In this document: one piece after another, positions 23,336 through 32,593 of the stretch
Layout of the letters: each line of letters opens with the position of its first letter
Numbering within the stretch: the first letter of the stretch is position 1
Source: Actinomycetota bacterium
Lineage (GTDB): Bacteria; Actinomycetota; Thermoleophilia; Solirubrobacterales; Solirubrobacteraceae
Length of the DNA: 64,000 nucleotides
Assembly (NCBI GenBank): GCA_005884115.1
Contig: VAXW01000005.1
Location: forward strand, 682,001-746,000
Direction of reading: 5' to 3'
Translations under genes and position numbers: made by a program
The notes under the pieces: model-generated
Database searches by the model: none
The model's input: the letters and a program-made list of their open reading frames with translations, nothing else
Told to the model about the DNA's origin: nothing

Positions 23336-24244
23336 TCAGGCGGCGCCCTGCAGCTGGGCCTCGAGGCGCTGCAGCGCGGCCAGGCGCTGCTCCAGCGGCG
23401 GGTGGTCGGCGAAGAGGTTCAAGAGTGATTTCTTCGCACGAGCGGGCACGATGAAGAAGGCGCTCATCCCTTCAGCCGCGCGCAGGTCGTCCCTCGGGAC
23501 CCGTTCGATCGTGCCGCTGATCTTGATCAGCGCCGAGGCCAGCGCGCTCGGCCGGCCGGTGAGCACGGCGGAGCCGCGGTCGGCGGCGAACTCGCGGTAG
23601 CGCGAGAGCGCCCGCAGCAGCAAGAAGGAGATCGCGTAGACGAGCATCGAGACCAGCACCACGATCTCGATGTCGCGCTCCTCTTCGCGGTTTCCGAAGC
23701 CGCCCCCGAAGAAGAACGCGAACTGCAGGATCATCGAGGCGAGCGTCGCGAAGAAGCTCGCCAGCGTCATCACCATCACGTCGCGGTTGATCACGTGCGT
23801 GAGCTCGTGCGCCATGACGCCTTCGAGCTCGGGCGGCGAGAGCATGTCGAGGATCCCGCGCGTGGCGCAGACCGTCGTCGACTTCTGCGAGCGCCCCATC
23901 GCGAACGCGTTTGGCATCGAGGTCTCCATCACGCAGACCCGCGGCTTGGGCAGGTCGGCCTGCACGCACAGTCGCTCGACGATCCCGTGCAGCTCCGGCT
24001 CCTGCGCGGGCGAGACCTCCTTGACGCCCATCGTGGCCATCGCGAGTTTGTCCGACGCAAACAGCTGTATGAGCAGCAGCACGACGGCCACCACGACGAT
24101 CAAGCCGGCTCCGGCCCCGGCGGCGAAGAGCACGCCGATGAAGACCACATACACCAGGCCGAGCAGGAACATCGTCAGCAGCATGCGTGCCTGCAGACCG
24201 GTGTCTTTGCCGAAGCTCGTGCGGCCGCGGGTTGCGGTTGCCAT
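23336..24244 (-). CDS. htpX: HtpX-family membrane zinc metalloprotease
   Basis: HtpX degrades damaged membrane proteins. The 302-residue product has two N-terminal helices (MLLTMFLLGLVYVVFIGVLF, then LIVVVAVVLLLIQLF), the zinc motif HELTH in VMAHELTHVINRDV, then two further helices, and the third ligand region in YREFAADRGSAVLTGRP. The C-terminus has the DHPPLEQRLAAL motif. The upstream gap contains GACAAT 6 bases before the ATG, again suggesting a leaderless start. It forms an operon with pspAB. Confidence 0.94.
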   Translation of the reverse strand: MATATRGRTSFGKDTGLQARMLLTMFLLGLVYVVFIGVLFAAGAGAGLIVVVAVVLLLIQLFASDKLAMATMGVKEVSPAQEPELHGIVERLCVQADLPKPRVCVMETSMPNAFAMGRSQKSTTVCATRGILDMLSPPELEGVMAHELTHVINRDVMVMTLASFFATLASMILQFAFFFGGGFGNREEERDIEIVVLVSMLVYAISFLLLRALSRYREFAADRGSAVLTGRPSALASALIKISGTIERVPRDDLRAAEGMSAFFIVPARAKKSLLNLFADHPPLEQRLAALQRLEAQLQGAA

Positions 24245-24422
24245 GGACTGATTGTCGCAGACGGCGTAGACCATCCGGTGCGGTTGCCGGCAGCGGCGCC
24301 AGGCGCGAGATCTGGGGCCGCGCGAGAGCGCTCAGTGGTGGCCGCCTGCGCAGGCTGCGCCGCGGGACGGCGCGGCGCCGTTACAGTCTCTCGCTCATGA
24401 GGATCCCGCTGGCGCCGCGCCC

Positions 24423-25208
24423 GTGAAGCCCGAGGTGCACATCCTGGGCGTCTCGATCAAGACGTTCGGCTTGACCTTCGCGCTTGGCTTCATCGCTTGC
24501 GGCGCCGTGCTGGCGCGGCGGCTGCGGGAGCTGCACAGGCCCGTGGACTGGGCCTACGAGATGATCTTCGCTGCGCTCCTGGGCGGCGTCGTGGGGGCGC
24601 GCGGCTACTACCTGATCCAGCACTACGACGAGGTCAAGCACCACCTGCTCAGCAACATCTTCTCGGGCTCCGGGCTGGTGTGGTACGGAGGCGCGATCGG
24701 GGGCGCGATCGCGGTGCTTGCGTGGATGCGCCGCCGCGGCGTCCTCGAACTGCAGCTGCTCGACACCTGCGGCACGGTGCTCGCCCTCGGCTACGCGATC
24801 GGGCGCATCGGCTGCCAGGTCTCGGGCGACGGCGACTATGGCATCCGCTCCAGCCTGCCGTGGGCGATGGGCTATCCGCACGGGACCGTGCCCACGCCGC
24901 CGGGGGTCAAGGTCCAGCCCACTCCCATCTACGAGACGCTCTCGATGTGCCTGCTCGCATACCTGCTGTGGCGCATGCGCGACCGCGTGCGTCCCGGAGT
25001 CGTGTTCGCCTGCTACCTGCTGCTGAGCGGCCTGGAGCGCTTCCTTGTCGAGTTCATCAGGCGCAACAGCGAGGTGTTCGCGGGCCTGACCGCGGCGCAG
25101 CTCGAGAGCCTTGGGCTGTGCGCGGCCGGCCTGGCGTGGCTGGTGGCGATGGCGCGCCGCGGCGGCTTGGAGAGGCTGCGCGCGAGCGGCGTCGCGCAAG
25201 CGCACTGA
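24423..25208 (+). CDS. lgt: prolipoprotein diacylglyceryl transferase
   Basis: Lgt adds a diacylglyceryl group to the lipobox cysteine of prelipoproteins, the first step of lipoprotein maturation at the inner membrane. The 261-residue product has the core motifs GGVVGARGYYLIQH, GSGLVWYGGAIGG (Lgt signature) and AIGRIGCQVSGDGDYG, and the PTPIYETL segment, with several membrane helices. The GTG start at 24423 is the only one upstream of the first helix. The window's lipoproteins (1752, 19073, 33102) would be its substrates. Confidence 0.93.
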   Translation: MKPEVHILGVSIKTFGLTFALGFIACGAVLARRLRELHRPVDWAYEMIFAALLGGVVGARGYYLIQHYDEVKHHLLSNIFSGSGLVWYGGAIGGAIAVLAWMRRRGVLELQLLDTCGTVLALGYAIGRIGCQVSGDGDYGIRSSLPWAMGYPHGTVPTPPGVKVQPTPIYETLSMCLLAYLLWRMRDRVRPGVVFACYLLLSGLERFLVEFIRRNSEVFAGLTAAQLESLGLCAAGLAWLVAMARRGGLERLRASGVAQAH

Positions 25209-25265
25209 AGGCGCCGCGCACAGGCCGCCCGACGGGCCGCGAATCCGGCGAGCGATAATCCTCTG

Positions 25266-26549
25266 ATGGTCACAGGAACGAGCCTCTCCGACGTCTTCCC
25301 GCTCGGAAGCCGTGTGAACGAGCTCGGCCGGCTCGAGGTCGGCGGCTGCGACACGCTCGAGCTGGCGCGAGAGTTCGGCACCCCCGCCTATGTCGTGGCG
25401 GAGGAGGACCTTCGCGCCCGGGCGCGCGCGTTCCTGGCCGCGGGAGCCGCTGCGGGCCAGGCAGACTTCCACGTCGTCTTCGCCTCGAAGGCGTTCCCCT
25501 GCACCGCGGTCCTGGCGCTGTTCGCGCAGGAGGGCCTGTGGTGCGACGTGGCCTCGGGCGGCGAGCTGCACCTGGCGCTCGGCGCCGGCTTTCCGCCGGC
25601 GCGCATAGTGGTGCACGGCAACGCGAAGTCCGAAGCGGAGCTGCGCGCCGCCCTCGCGCACCGGGTCGGCCTGATCGTGCTCGACAACTTCGACGAGATC
25701 GATCGCCTCGAGCGGCTGCTGGGGGAACGCGTCGACGCGGCGGACGCTCAGCCGGTGCTCGTGCGCGTGACGCCGGACGTAGAGGGGGAGACCCACGAGA
25801 AGATCTCGACCGGCCAGGCGGACTCGAAGTTCGGCTTCTCGCTCGCCCAGGCGCGAGAGGCGCTGGCGCGCGTGCGCGAGCATGGCGGGCTGTCACTGCG
25901 CGGCCTGCACGCGCACATCGGCTCGCAGCTGCTCACGCTGGAGCCGTTTGCGAGGGCCGCGGAGGAGCTCGCGAAGTTGGGCGAGTTCCCGGTCTGGGAC
26001 CTCGGCGGCGGCCTGGGGGTTCGCTACACGAGCGCGCAGGCGCCGCCGCCGTCGATCGAGCGCTACGTGCAGCAGATCGTGCACGCCGCCCGCTCGCACG
26101 GCCAAGGCGGCGAGCACCGCCTGCTGATCGAGCCGGGCAGGGCGCTGAGCGCGAACGCCGGGGTGACCCTGTACACGGTGCAGAGCGTCAAGCAGAACGT
26201 CTCGCGCTGGGTGGCGGTGGACGGCGGCATGTCTGACAACCTGCGCCCTATGCTCTACGGCGCGCCATACGAGGCGCACGTCGCGGACCGCCTCGAGGGT
26301 ACGACGCCGTGCGTGCTCGCGGGCAAGCACTGCGAGTCCGGAGACGTGATCGCGCGCGAGGCGCTGCTCGACGACCCGAGGCCCGGAGACGTGATCGTCA
26401 CGCCCGCCACCGGAGCGTACGGATATGCGATGGCCAACAACTACAATGGCGCGCCGCGCCCGCCGGTCATCTTCGCCCGCGAAGGCGACGCCCGCGAGGT
26501 GGTGCGGCGAGAGAGCTTCGAGGACTTGACCGCGCGCGATGTCGGCTAG
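25266..26549 (+). CDS. lysA: diaminopimelate decarboxylase
   Basis: LysA converts meso-diaminopimelate to L-lysine, the last step of lysine synthesis. The 427-residue product has the PLP lysine in FASKAFPC (about residue 77), the HGNAK motif, the His of LRGLHAHIGSQ, the glycine loop WDLGGGLGVRYT and the second-subunit cysteine motif CESGD. A GATAAT hexamer ends 6 bases before the ATG, so the operon lysA-hom-thrC-thrB may start as a leaderless mRNA. It overlaps hom by 11 bases. Confidence 0.95.
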   Translation: MVTGTSLSDVFPLGSRVNELGRLEVGGCDTLELAREFGTPAYVVAEEDLRARARAFLAAGAAAGQADFHVVFASKAFPCTAVLALFAQEGLWCDVASGGELHLALGAGFPPARIVVHGNAKSEAELRAALAHRVGLIVLDNFDEIDRLERLLGERVDAADAQPVLVRVTPDVEGETHEKISTGQADSKFGFSLAQAREALARVREHGGLSLRGLHAHIGSQLLTLEPFARAAEELAKLGEFPVWDLGGGLGVRYTSAQAPPPSIERYVQQIVHAARSHGQGGEHRLLIEPGRALSANAGVTLYTVQSVKQNVSRWVAVDGGMSDNLRPMLYGAPYEAHVADRLEGTTPCVLAGKHCESGDVIAREALLDDPRPGDVIVTPATGAYGYAMANNYNGAPRPPVIFAREGDAREVVRRESFEDLTARDVG

Positions 26550-27816
26550 GGCACGGAGCGCGCCCGGCGAAGCGCGCGCGAGCGCGCGCGAGGCCGGCAG
26601 CGGCGACTTTCGCGTGGGCCTGCTCGGGCACGGCACGGTCGGGTCCGCGTTCGTGGTGCTGTTGGAGCAGAGAGCAGACGAGATCGAGCGCTTCAACGGC
26701 CGCCGGCCGGTTCTCAGCGGGCTGCTGACGCGCACCCAGGGCGACTTCGAGCAGATCCTCGCCGGAGCGGACCTGCTGGTGGAGCTGATGGGCGGCATCG
26801 AACCAGCGCGCGAGTACCTGCTCAGGGCGCTGCACGCGGGCAAGGACGTCGTGAGCGCGAACAAGCAGCTGCTCTCACAGCACGGAGAGGAGCTGTTCGA
26901 GACGGCGCGCGAGCGGGGCGTGCGGCTGCGCTTCGAGGCCGCCGTCGCGGGCGTCGTGCCGGTCGTGCGCGTGCTCGAGGAATCGCTTTCGGCGACGCCC
27001 ATCGACCGCATCCACGGGATCGTCAACGGGACCACGAACTTCATCCTCACCGAGATGACGAAGGGCGCCAGCTACGCCGAGGCTCTGGCGGAGGCGCAGC
27101 GCAGCGGGTACGCCGAGGCGGATCCAAGCGACGACGTGAGCGGCCGCGACGCCGCTGCGAAGATGGCGATCCTCGCGCGCCTGGCCTTCGGCGCTCCGGT
27201 CCACCTCGACGACGTCCGCTACGAGGGGATCGAGCACCTCCACGGCGACGACCTGCAGTACGCGAAGGAATTCGGGCTGGGGCTGAAGCTCGTGGGAACC
27301 GCCGAGCGGCGGGAGGGCGGCCTCTCGGTGCACGTGCACCCGACGCTCTTGTACCCGGGCCACCCGCTCGCCAGCGTGTCGGGGCCGTTCAACGCCGTCA
27401 CGGTCGAGTCGAGAACTATCACCGAGATCACGATGTCGGGCCCTGGCGCTGGCGGGCCTCAGACCGCCAGCGCGGTGCTCGGCGACGTTGTCAGCGTGAT
27501 GACCGGGGGCGCGCGGCCACCGGCGCCGCCACTCCCGATCGAGCTGATCGACGATGTCGAGAGCGCCTTCTACCTGCACATGGAGACGGCCGACCGCCCC
27601 GGCGTGCTCGCCGCCGTGACCGAGGTCCTCGGCGATCACGGCGTGTCGATCAAGTCGATGGTGCAACGGGGGATGGGGCAGAGCGCGCGCCTGGTGATGG
27701 TCACGCACGGCGTGCTCGAGTCGCGCCTGCGCCGCGCGCTGCAGCGCGTCGCGGAGTTCGAGTTCGTGCGCGCCGAGCCGCGCATGATCCGCGTGATCGA
27801 AGAGGAGTTCCTGTGA
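26539..27816 (+). CDS. hom: homoserine dehydrogenase
   Basis: This enzyme reduces aspartate semialdehyde to homoserine, the branch point to threonine and methionine. The 425-residue product has the NAD(P) fold (VGLLGHGTVGSAFVVLLE), the catalytic region (IHGIVNGTTNFILTEM, then GYAEADPSDDVSGRDAAAK) and a C-terminal ACT domain (FYLHMETADRPGVLAAVTEV, LGDHGVSIKSMVQRG) that normally mediates threonine feedback inhibition. It overlaps lysA (11 bases) and thrC (GTGA), indicating coupled translation. Confidence 0.95.
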   Translation: MSARARSAPGEARASAREAGSGDFRVGLLGHGTVGSAFVVLLEQRADEIERFNGRRPVLSGLLTRTQGDFEQILAGADLLVELMGGIEPAREYLLRALHAGKDVVSANKQLLSQHGEELFETARERGVRLRFEAAVAGVVPVVRVLEESLSATPIDRIHGIVNGTTNFILTEMTKGASYAEALAEAQRSGYAEADPSDDVSGRDAAAKMAILARLAFGAPVHLDDVRYEGIEHLHGDDLQYAKEFGLGLKLVGTAERREGGLSVHVHPTLLYPGHPLASVSGPFNAVTVESRTITEITMSGPGAGGPQTASAVLGDVVSVMTGGARPPAPPLPIELIDDVESAFYLHMETADRPGVLAAVTEVLGDHGVSIKSMVQRGMGQSARLVMVTHGVLESRLRRALQRVAEFEFVRAEPRMIRVIEEEFL

Positions 27817-28907
27817 GCGAGGGCATGAGCGAGCAGCTCGGCCAGAGCATCCAAGGCGGCGTCGAGCAGCCTTCCGCCCGCCGTCACGTGCCCCTGATCG
27901 AGCGCTACCGCGAGCGTCTGCCGTTCGCACCCGGAGATCCAGTCGTGAGCCTGCAGGAGGGCTCAACGCCCGTCGTGCCCGCGCCCGTGCTCTCGGAGCT
28001 CGTCGGCGCGCGGGTGCGCCTGAAGCTCGAGGGCGCGAATCCCACGGGGTCGTTCAAGGACCGGGGGATGACCTGCGCGGTCTCGGCGGCGGTTCGCGAA
28101 GGGGCCAAGGCGGTGGTGTGCGCATCCACCGGCAACACGGCGGCGAGCGCGGCAGCGTACGCGGCGCGCGCTGGGATCACGTGCGCGGTGATCGTGCCCG
28201 AGGGCAAGATCGCGCAGGGGAAGCTCGCGCAGACGCTGATCCACGGCGCGCGCGTGATCTCGCTGGCGGGGAACTTCGACCAAGCGCTCGAGCTGGTGCG
28301 CCAGCTCACCGACACGCATCCGATCGTGCTCGTCAACTCGGTCAACGAGTTCCGCGTGGAAGGACAGAAGACGGCGGCCTTCGAGCTGCACGAGGCGCTG
28401 GAAGGGGAGCTGGACGCGCTGTGCATACCGGTCGGCAACGCGGGCAACATCACCGCCTACTGGCGCGGGTTCAGCGAGCTCGGGGTGAAGCCGCGGCTGT
28501 TCGGCTTCCAGGCCGAGGGGGCGGCTCCGCTGGTAACGGGACAGATCGTCGAGCGCCCCGAAACGGTGGCGAGCGCGATCCGCATCGGCCGGCCCGTGCG
28601 CTGGGAGGACGCGATGGCGGCGGCGAGGGATTCGCGCGGCTCGATCCGCGCCGTCAGCGACAGCGAGATCCTGGCCGCATTCCGCCTGCTGGCGTCCAAA
28701 GAAGGCATGTTCAGCGAGCCCGCCTCAGCGGCGGCCGTGGCCGGCCTGCTCAAGTACGGGGCGGAAGGCGCTGAGGAGATCGTGTGCGTGCTCACCGGCA
28801 GGGGGCTGAAGGATCCCGAGACCGCGATCGCACACAACGACGGCCGCGTCATCCCGTGCCCGGTGGAGATCGAGCGCATCGAGGAAGCGGTGCTTGGTGA
28901 TCCGTAG
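27813..28907 (+). CDS. thrC: threonine synthase
   Basis: ThrC converts O-phosphohomoserine to threonine using PLP. The 364-residue product has the PLP lysine motif NPTGSFKDRGM, the substrate loop CASTGNTAASAAAYAARAG, and VGNAGNITAYWRGF. The length and motifs fit the short actinobacterial type. GTG 27813 overlaps the hom stop by four bases, and its own end overlaps thrB. Confidence 0.95.
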   Translation: MSEGMSEQLGQSIQGGVEQPSARRHVPLIERYRERLPFAPGDPVVSLQEGSTPVVPAPVLSELVGARVRLKLEGANPTGSFKDRGMTCAVSAAVREGAKAVVCASTGNTAASAAAYAARAGITCAVIVPEGKIAQGKLAQTLIHGARVISLAGNFDQALELVRQLTDTHPIVLVNSVNEFRVEGQKTAAFELHEALEGELDALCIPVGNAGNITAYWRGFSELGVKPRLFGFQAEGAAPLVTGQIVERPETVASAIRIGRPVRWEDAMAAARDSRGSIRAVSDSEILAAFRLLASKEGMFSEPASAAAVAGLLKYGAEGAEEIVCVLTGRGLKDPETAIAHNDGRVIPCPVEIERIEEAVLGDP

Positions 28908-29748
28908 GCGCGTCGTGCGCGTGCCCGCGTCCTCCGCGAACCTAGGGCCGGGCTTCGACAGCATGGCGGCGGCGCTTTCGCTGCACCTGGAGCTGGAGGT
29001 GACCGAGACGGGAGAGTTCGGCGTGCGCTCGGAGCTGCCGGTGCCGACCGATCGCGAGAACCTCTGCGTGCGCGCCTTCGAGCGCCTGCACCCTGCCGAC
29101 GGCTTCAGCTTTCAGATCCGCTCGCAGATCCCGCTGAGCGGCGGACTCGGGTCGAGCGCCGCGGCGATCGTCGCGGGGCTGATGGCGGCCGATCACCTCT
29201 TCGAGCTGGATGCCGATCTGCAGTCGCTCGCGGCCGCCCTGGAGGGGCATCCGGACAACGTCGCGGCCTCACTGTGCGGCGGCTTCGTGATCTGCGCCGA
29301 CGGCGAGGCGACGCGCTTTGAGCCCCCCACGGGACTGGAGGCCCTCGCCGTGGTGCCAGGCGAGCCCGTGCGCACGAGCGAGGCGCGCGCGGCGCTGCCC
29401 GCCGAGGTGCCGCTCGGGGAGGCGGTCTTCAACGTCGCACACGCCGCCCTGCTCACGCTCGGCCTCGCCAAGGGCGACTGGGACCTGCTGGCACGCGGGC
29501 TGCAGGATCGGCTGCACCAGTCGAGGCGGGCGAAGCTGTTCCCGCGCTCCTACGAGCTGGCGCTGCGGGCGCGCGAGCTTGGCGCGCTCGGCGCGACCAT
29601 CTCCGGCGCTGGCCCCACGGTCCTGGTGTGGTGCTTCTACGAGCAGACGGGCTCCGTCGCCGATGCCCTGCGGGCGGAGATCGACGGCTGGGCCGATCTG
29701 ATGAGGACGCCGTTTGAGCCGCAGGGCGCATACGTGGGAGACCTGTAG
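28897..29748 (+). CDS. thrB: homoserine kinase
   Basis: ThrB phosphorylates homoserine for ThrC. The product is a GHMP-family kinase of about 283 residues with the N-terminal PASSANLGPGFDSM, the ATP-binding glycine loop IPLSGGLGSSAAAIVAG, EGHPDNVAASLCGGFV and the C-terminal GATISGAGPTVL. The start is GTG 28897, or TTG 28894 one codon earlier; either overlaps the thrC end by about 10 bases. Confidence 0.94.
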   Translation: MIRRRVVRVPASSANLGPGFDSMAAALSLHLELEVTETGEFGVRSELPVPTDRENLCVRAFERLHPADGFSFQIRSQIPLSGGLGSSAAAIVAGLMAADHLFELDADLQSLAAALEGHPDNVAASLCGGFVICADGEATRFEPPTGLEALAVVPGEPVRTSEARAALPAEVPLGEAVFNVAHAALLTLGLAKGDWDLLARGLQDRLHQSRRAKLFPRSYELALRARELGALGATISGAGPTVLVWCFYEQTGSVADALRAEIDGWADLMRTPFEPQGAYVGDL

Positions 29749-29862
29749 GGCGAAGACGCGGGTCAGAGCTGCCCTGTTCGAGAGCAGCAGGCCAGCACGC
29801 GCGGCAGCGGCTTCGCCAGCTCCTCGCCATGCCGCAGCAGCGCTAGCGACAGTCGCGTCCGG

Positions 29863-30385
29863 CTACGCGCGGGGCTCGCGCCACATCCGCCAGGACGGCG
29901 GGCCGCCCTTGGGAAAGCGAAACTCTTCGGTGACCTCGAACCGCTGTGCCGATGCCTTTGCCCTGTAAATCCGGTTCAACGCCGACGAACGGAAGGTAGT
30001 AGTGAGGCTTGTGGGGGTGGTTTGACTCGATCGTGCTGATCGCCCGCAGCACCTGCGGGAGGCGAGGCCCCATCGCGGCGAGCATCCCGGGCGCCAGCCG
30101 CAGCTGGGCGAGCGGGCCCAGATGCCACTTCTCCGGGGGCAGCCACAGTGCCCCACCGCCCAGGCTCGCGGTTGCATAGCACTCGTCGTGGGGCAGATAC
30201 ACCTTGCGCAGATAGAACGCGAACCCCCGCTCTGAGCGGCGGAGGCGCTCCGAGTCATTCGGGACAAGCCACCTGAAGACGGGATCGTCGTAGAAGGCAC
30301 GCGCGAGCGCGTGCGCGAGCCGCGGGACATCCTCAGCGGTGGCCTTGCGAACGGTCTCGGCGGAACCCGGTAGTGCGGCCTGCAC
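29863..30385 (-). pseudogene. GNAT N-acetyltransferase with an internal deletion and frameshift
   Basis: From ATG 30385 the frame reads a normal GNAT start (ETVRKATAEDVPRLAHALAR, then FYDDPVFRWLVPNDSER) through to the acetyl-CoA motif GVEPDLQGKGIGTA at about 29920-29960. Immediately afterwards the family's C-terminal end appears in another frame (FEVTEEFRFPKGGPPSWRMW, stop at 29863). The helix and strand that should lie between them, roughly 30 residues, are absent. A deletion of about 90-100 bases that is not a multiple of three explains both facts. The frame that continues from the start runs to 29843 with unrelated residues. It lies between thrB and parA, 11 bases from the latter. Confidence 0.8.
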
Positions 30386-30396
30386 CCGAGGAAGCC

Positions 30397-31188
30397 CTAT
30401 GTGCGCACGCCCGCGTCGAGCGCCAGCACCCGCTGGCGTGCCAACTCGAAGCCGGGCAGCCTGTCGAGCACCTCTCCGGCGAGGGAGATGTAGTCGGCGC
30501 CGAGGTCGGGCCGGTAGTCGAGGATCGAGCGCGCCCGCTCGGCGGACTCGGCATACGCGATCGAGGCGCGTATGACCGTCTCGAACACCTGGCCGCCGAA
30601 GCGTTCCTGCAGCGATGCGAGCGCCTCGCGGGAGTGCACGGTGCGCATGTCGGCCAGGTTGAGCAGCACCCCGAGCAGACCGAGCTCGGGGTTGAGGCTG
30701 TCGCGCGCGAGGTCGACGACCTCCATGGCCTGCTCGACTCCCTGCAGCGCGAAGTATTGGGCCTCCGCGGTCACGAGCGCGCGATCTGCAGCCACGAGCG
30801 CGTTGACCGTCAGCAGGCCGAGCGACGGCGGGCAGTCGATCAGGATGAGGTCGTGCTCGCCGGGCAGTTCGGCCAGCGCCCGCCTGAGCGTCAGCTCGCG
30901 ACCCATCTTCCCGCCGAGCATCAGCTCGGCCTCGGCGAGGCTCAGGTTGGCGGGGATGAGATCGGAGTGGATCGCCTCGGGGGCCTTCGCGCGGCCGGCC
31001 AGCACATCGGCGATCGTCGGCGCGACCTCGGGGTCGAGATCGAAGTAGTCGGAGAGATTGCCCTGCGGATCGAGGTCGACCGCGAGCGTGCGCACCTCGC
31101 TACGGCGAAAGGCGTCGGCAAGCGTGCGCACGGCAGTCGTCTTGCCGGTGCCCCCCTTCTGCGAGAGCACGGCGATCGTGTAGGCCAT
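30397..31188 (-). CDS. ParA/Soj-family ATPase
   Basis: ParA-type ATPases position chromosomes, plasmids or protein complexes. The 263-residue product has the deviant Walker A motif KGGTGKTT (residues 11-18), the switch segment VDLDPQGNLSDYF and ILIDCPPSLGLLTVNAL (Walker B region). No parB or parS site is visible next to it, so it is an orphan of unspecified cargo. A TAGTAT hexamer ends 9 bases before the ATG. Because there is no partner, the symbol parA is avoided. Confidence 0.88.
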   Translation of the reverse strand: MAYTIAVLSQKGGTGKTTAVRTLADAFRRSEVRTLAVDLDPQGNLSDYFDLDPEVAPTIADVLAGRAKAPEAIHSDLIPANLSLAEAELMLGGKMGRELTLRRALAELPGEHDLILIDCPPSLGLLTVNALVAADRALVTAEAQYFALQGVEQAMEVVDLARDSLNPELGLLGVLLNLADMRTVHSREALASLQERFGGQVFETVIRASIAYAESAERARSILDYRPDLGADYISLAGEVLDRLPGFELARQRVLALDAGVRT

Positions 31189-31399
31189 CGTCGCGCGATA
31201 CTACGCGCAGAGGGGCTTCGACGGCGCGCGACCCTTCTGAATGCCTCGGCGCGCGCCGCCGCACGCGTCCAACGCCGCGCCGTGGCAGCTTTCGAGCGCT
31301 TCCTGCAGCTCTGCGGGCGCCCTCGCTCCAGCCCAGGCAGACGCTTGCTGGGGCCGCGAAGTTCCTCGCCCGGGCCGAGGTGGCCGGAAGAGGGAACCC

Positions 31400-32077
31400 T
31401 CAGGCGGGCCCGGAGTCCTCGCGCTCGCCGGCGGCGCCTGCGACGATCAGGAAGCTCAGGCTGTAGCGCCCGACGACGATCTCATCGCCGTCTTTGAGCG
31501 CCTGCCCTTCGACTCGGTCGCCGTTCACGAACACGCCGTTGAGGCTGCGGTCGTCGAGCACCCTGACGCCATCGGGCTGGCGCACGATCAGGGCATGGCG
31601 CCTGGAGACCGTGGGATCGTCGAAGCGCACGTCGGCAGCGAGGCTGCGCCCGATGCGGGTCCACTCGCGCGTCAGCGCCACGATCCGCGACTCGCCGCCG
31701 TCCTCGTAGCAGAGATACTCGCCCGGCTCCTGGATCTGCTCGCGCGCCTTGGCGATGAACTGCTGGGCGCGACCTTCTGGCTGCGCGAACGCGCCGCCAT
31801 GGCGCAGCGTCTCCTGGTCTTCGTCCTGTTCGCGGTTGGCGGGCGTCGTTTCGAACAGCTTAGTGCGCGTGAAGTCGCTGCCGCCGCACTCGGGGCAGTC
31901 GGTCAGCTCGTCCAGCGCGCGCAGCGTGAGCATGTAGCCGCACTCGCGACAGCGAAACGATCCGGAGCCCACAATGGTGCCGGAGATCGGAAGCTCCATA
32001 TCGGAGGCTCGCCCCTCCTCCTTGGTCCGCGGCGCGAGGTCGCCGCCACCCGTCGAACGAAAGGTCGTGGCAATCAT
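31400..32077 (-). CDS. FHA-domain protein with N-terminal zinc ribbon
   Basis: FHA domains bind phosphothreonine and link Ser/Thr kinases to their targets. The 225-residue product has a zinc ribbon (CRECGYMLTLRALDELTDCPECG, a CxxC pair twice, about residues 40-62), an acidic linker and a C-terminal FHA domain (TRIGRSLAADVRFDDPTVSR, RHALIVRQPDGVRVLDDRSL, NGVFVNGDRV). GRS, SRRH and the LNG triplet are the expected phosphopeptide-binding positions. No kinase gene is in the window. A purine-rich GAGAGGAG lies about 11 bases before the ATG. Confidence 0.88.
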   Translation of the reverse strand: MIATTFRSTGGGDLAPRTKEEGRASDMELPISGTIVGSGSFRCRECGYMLTLRALDELTDCPECGGSDFTRTKLFETTPANREQDEDQETLRHGGAFAQPEGRAQQFIAKAREQIQEPGEYLCYEDGGESRIVALTREWTRIGRSLAADVRFDDPTVSRRHALIVRQPDGVRVLDDRSLNGVFVNGDRVEGQALKDGDEIVVGRYSLSFLIVAGAAGEREDSGPA

Positions 32078-32280
32078 AACAAGTTCGGCTCCTCTCACGC
32101 CCCTCGGCGCTCCACACCCTAAGAGCGCCGACTGTAGGCATGAGCCGACCCGCCCCTTGGGTTCTAGTCCCGTAGTTTTACCCCAAAAGCAGCGGTGCAA
32201 ACCGAGTCGAGCCCGCAAACTCGACACAAAGGCGAGGGCGATCCCGGCCCCCAGCAGGAGGACGAGCGCGGCCGGCGAAC

Positions 32281-32556
32281 TTGGCATACGTGGCGATCCG
32301 AGCTACACGCGTGGACACGTTCCAGCGCCTGTTGGTGCGGCGAGGCGTGGGTGCGCTGGAGGCCAGCCGCGATCGCTGCCAGGACTGCGGGCGCACACCG
32401 CTGACCGGTGAGCACGTCCACCTCTACGACGGGCGCGGCAGCGGGATCGTGTGCGCCCTGTGCCGCCCGCGACGCCGCGAGGCGCCGGTGGCAAGCGAGC
32501 TCGTGCGCCACTGCGAGCACGGCCTCGCCGTGAGACTCACGCCCAGCGCGGCTTAG
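32281..32556 (+). CDS. small zinc-binding hypothetical protein
   Basis: This 91-residue product has two CxxC pairs (DRCQDCGRTPLTGEHVHLYD, then VCALCRPRRRE), a likely zinc-knuckle fold, and no other recognisable part. The start codon is uncertain (TTG 32281, GTG 32290 or GTG 32311). It precedes an SRPBCC gene on the same strand by 37 bases. Confidence 0.6.
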   Translation: MAYVAIRATRVDTFQRLLVRRGVGALEASRDRCQDCGRTPLTGEHVHLYDGRGSGIVCALCRPRRREAPVASELVRHCEHGLAVRLTPSAA

Positions 32557-32593
32557 GCGCGCAGGTGGCAGGGCGCCTAGACTGGCGCTCGCC

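Noticed and set aside
24381..25883. 500-codon minus-strand frame opposite lgt and lysA
   Set aside because: No motif; lgt and lysA on the plus strand are unmistakable.
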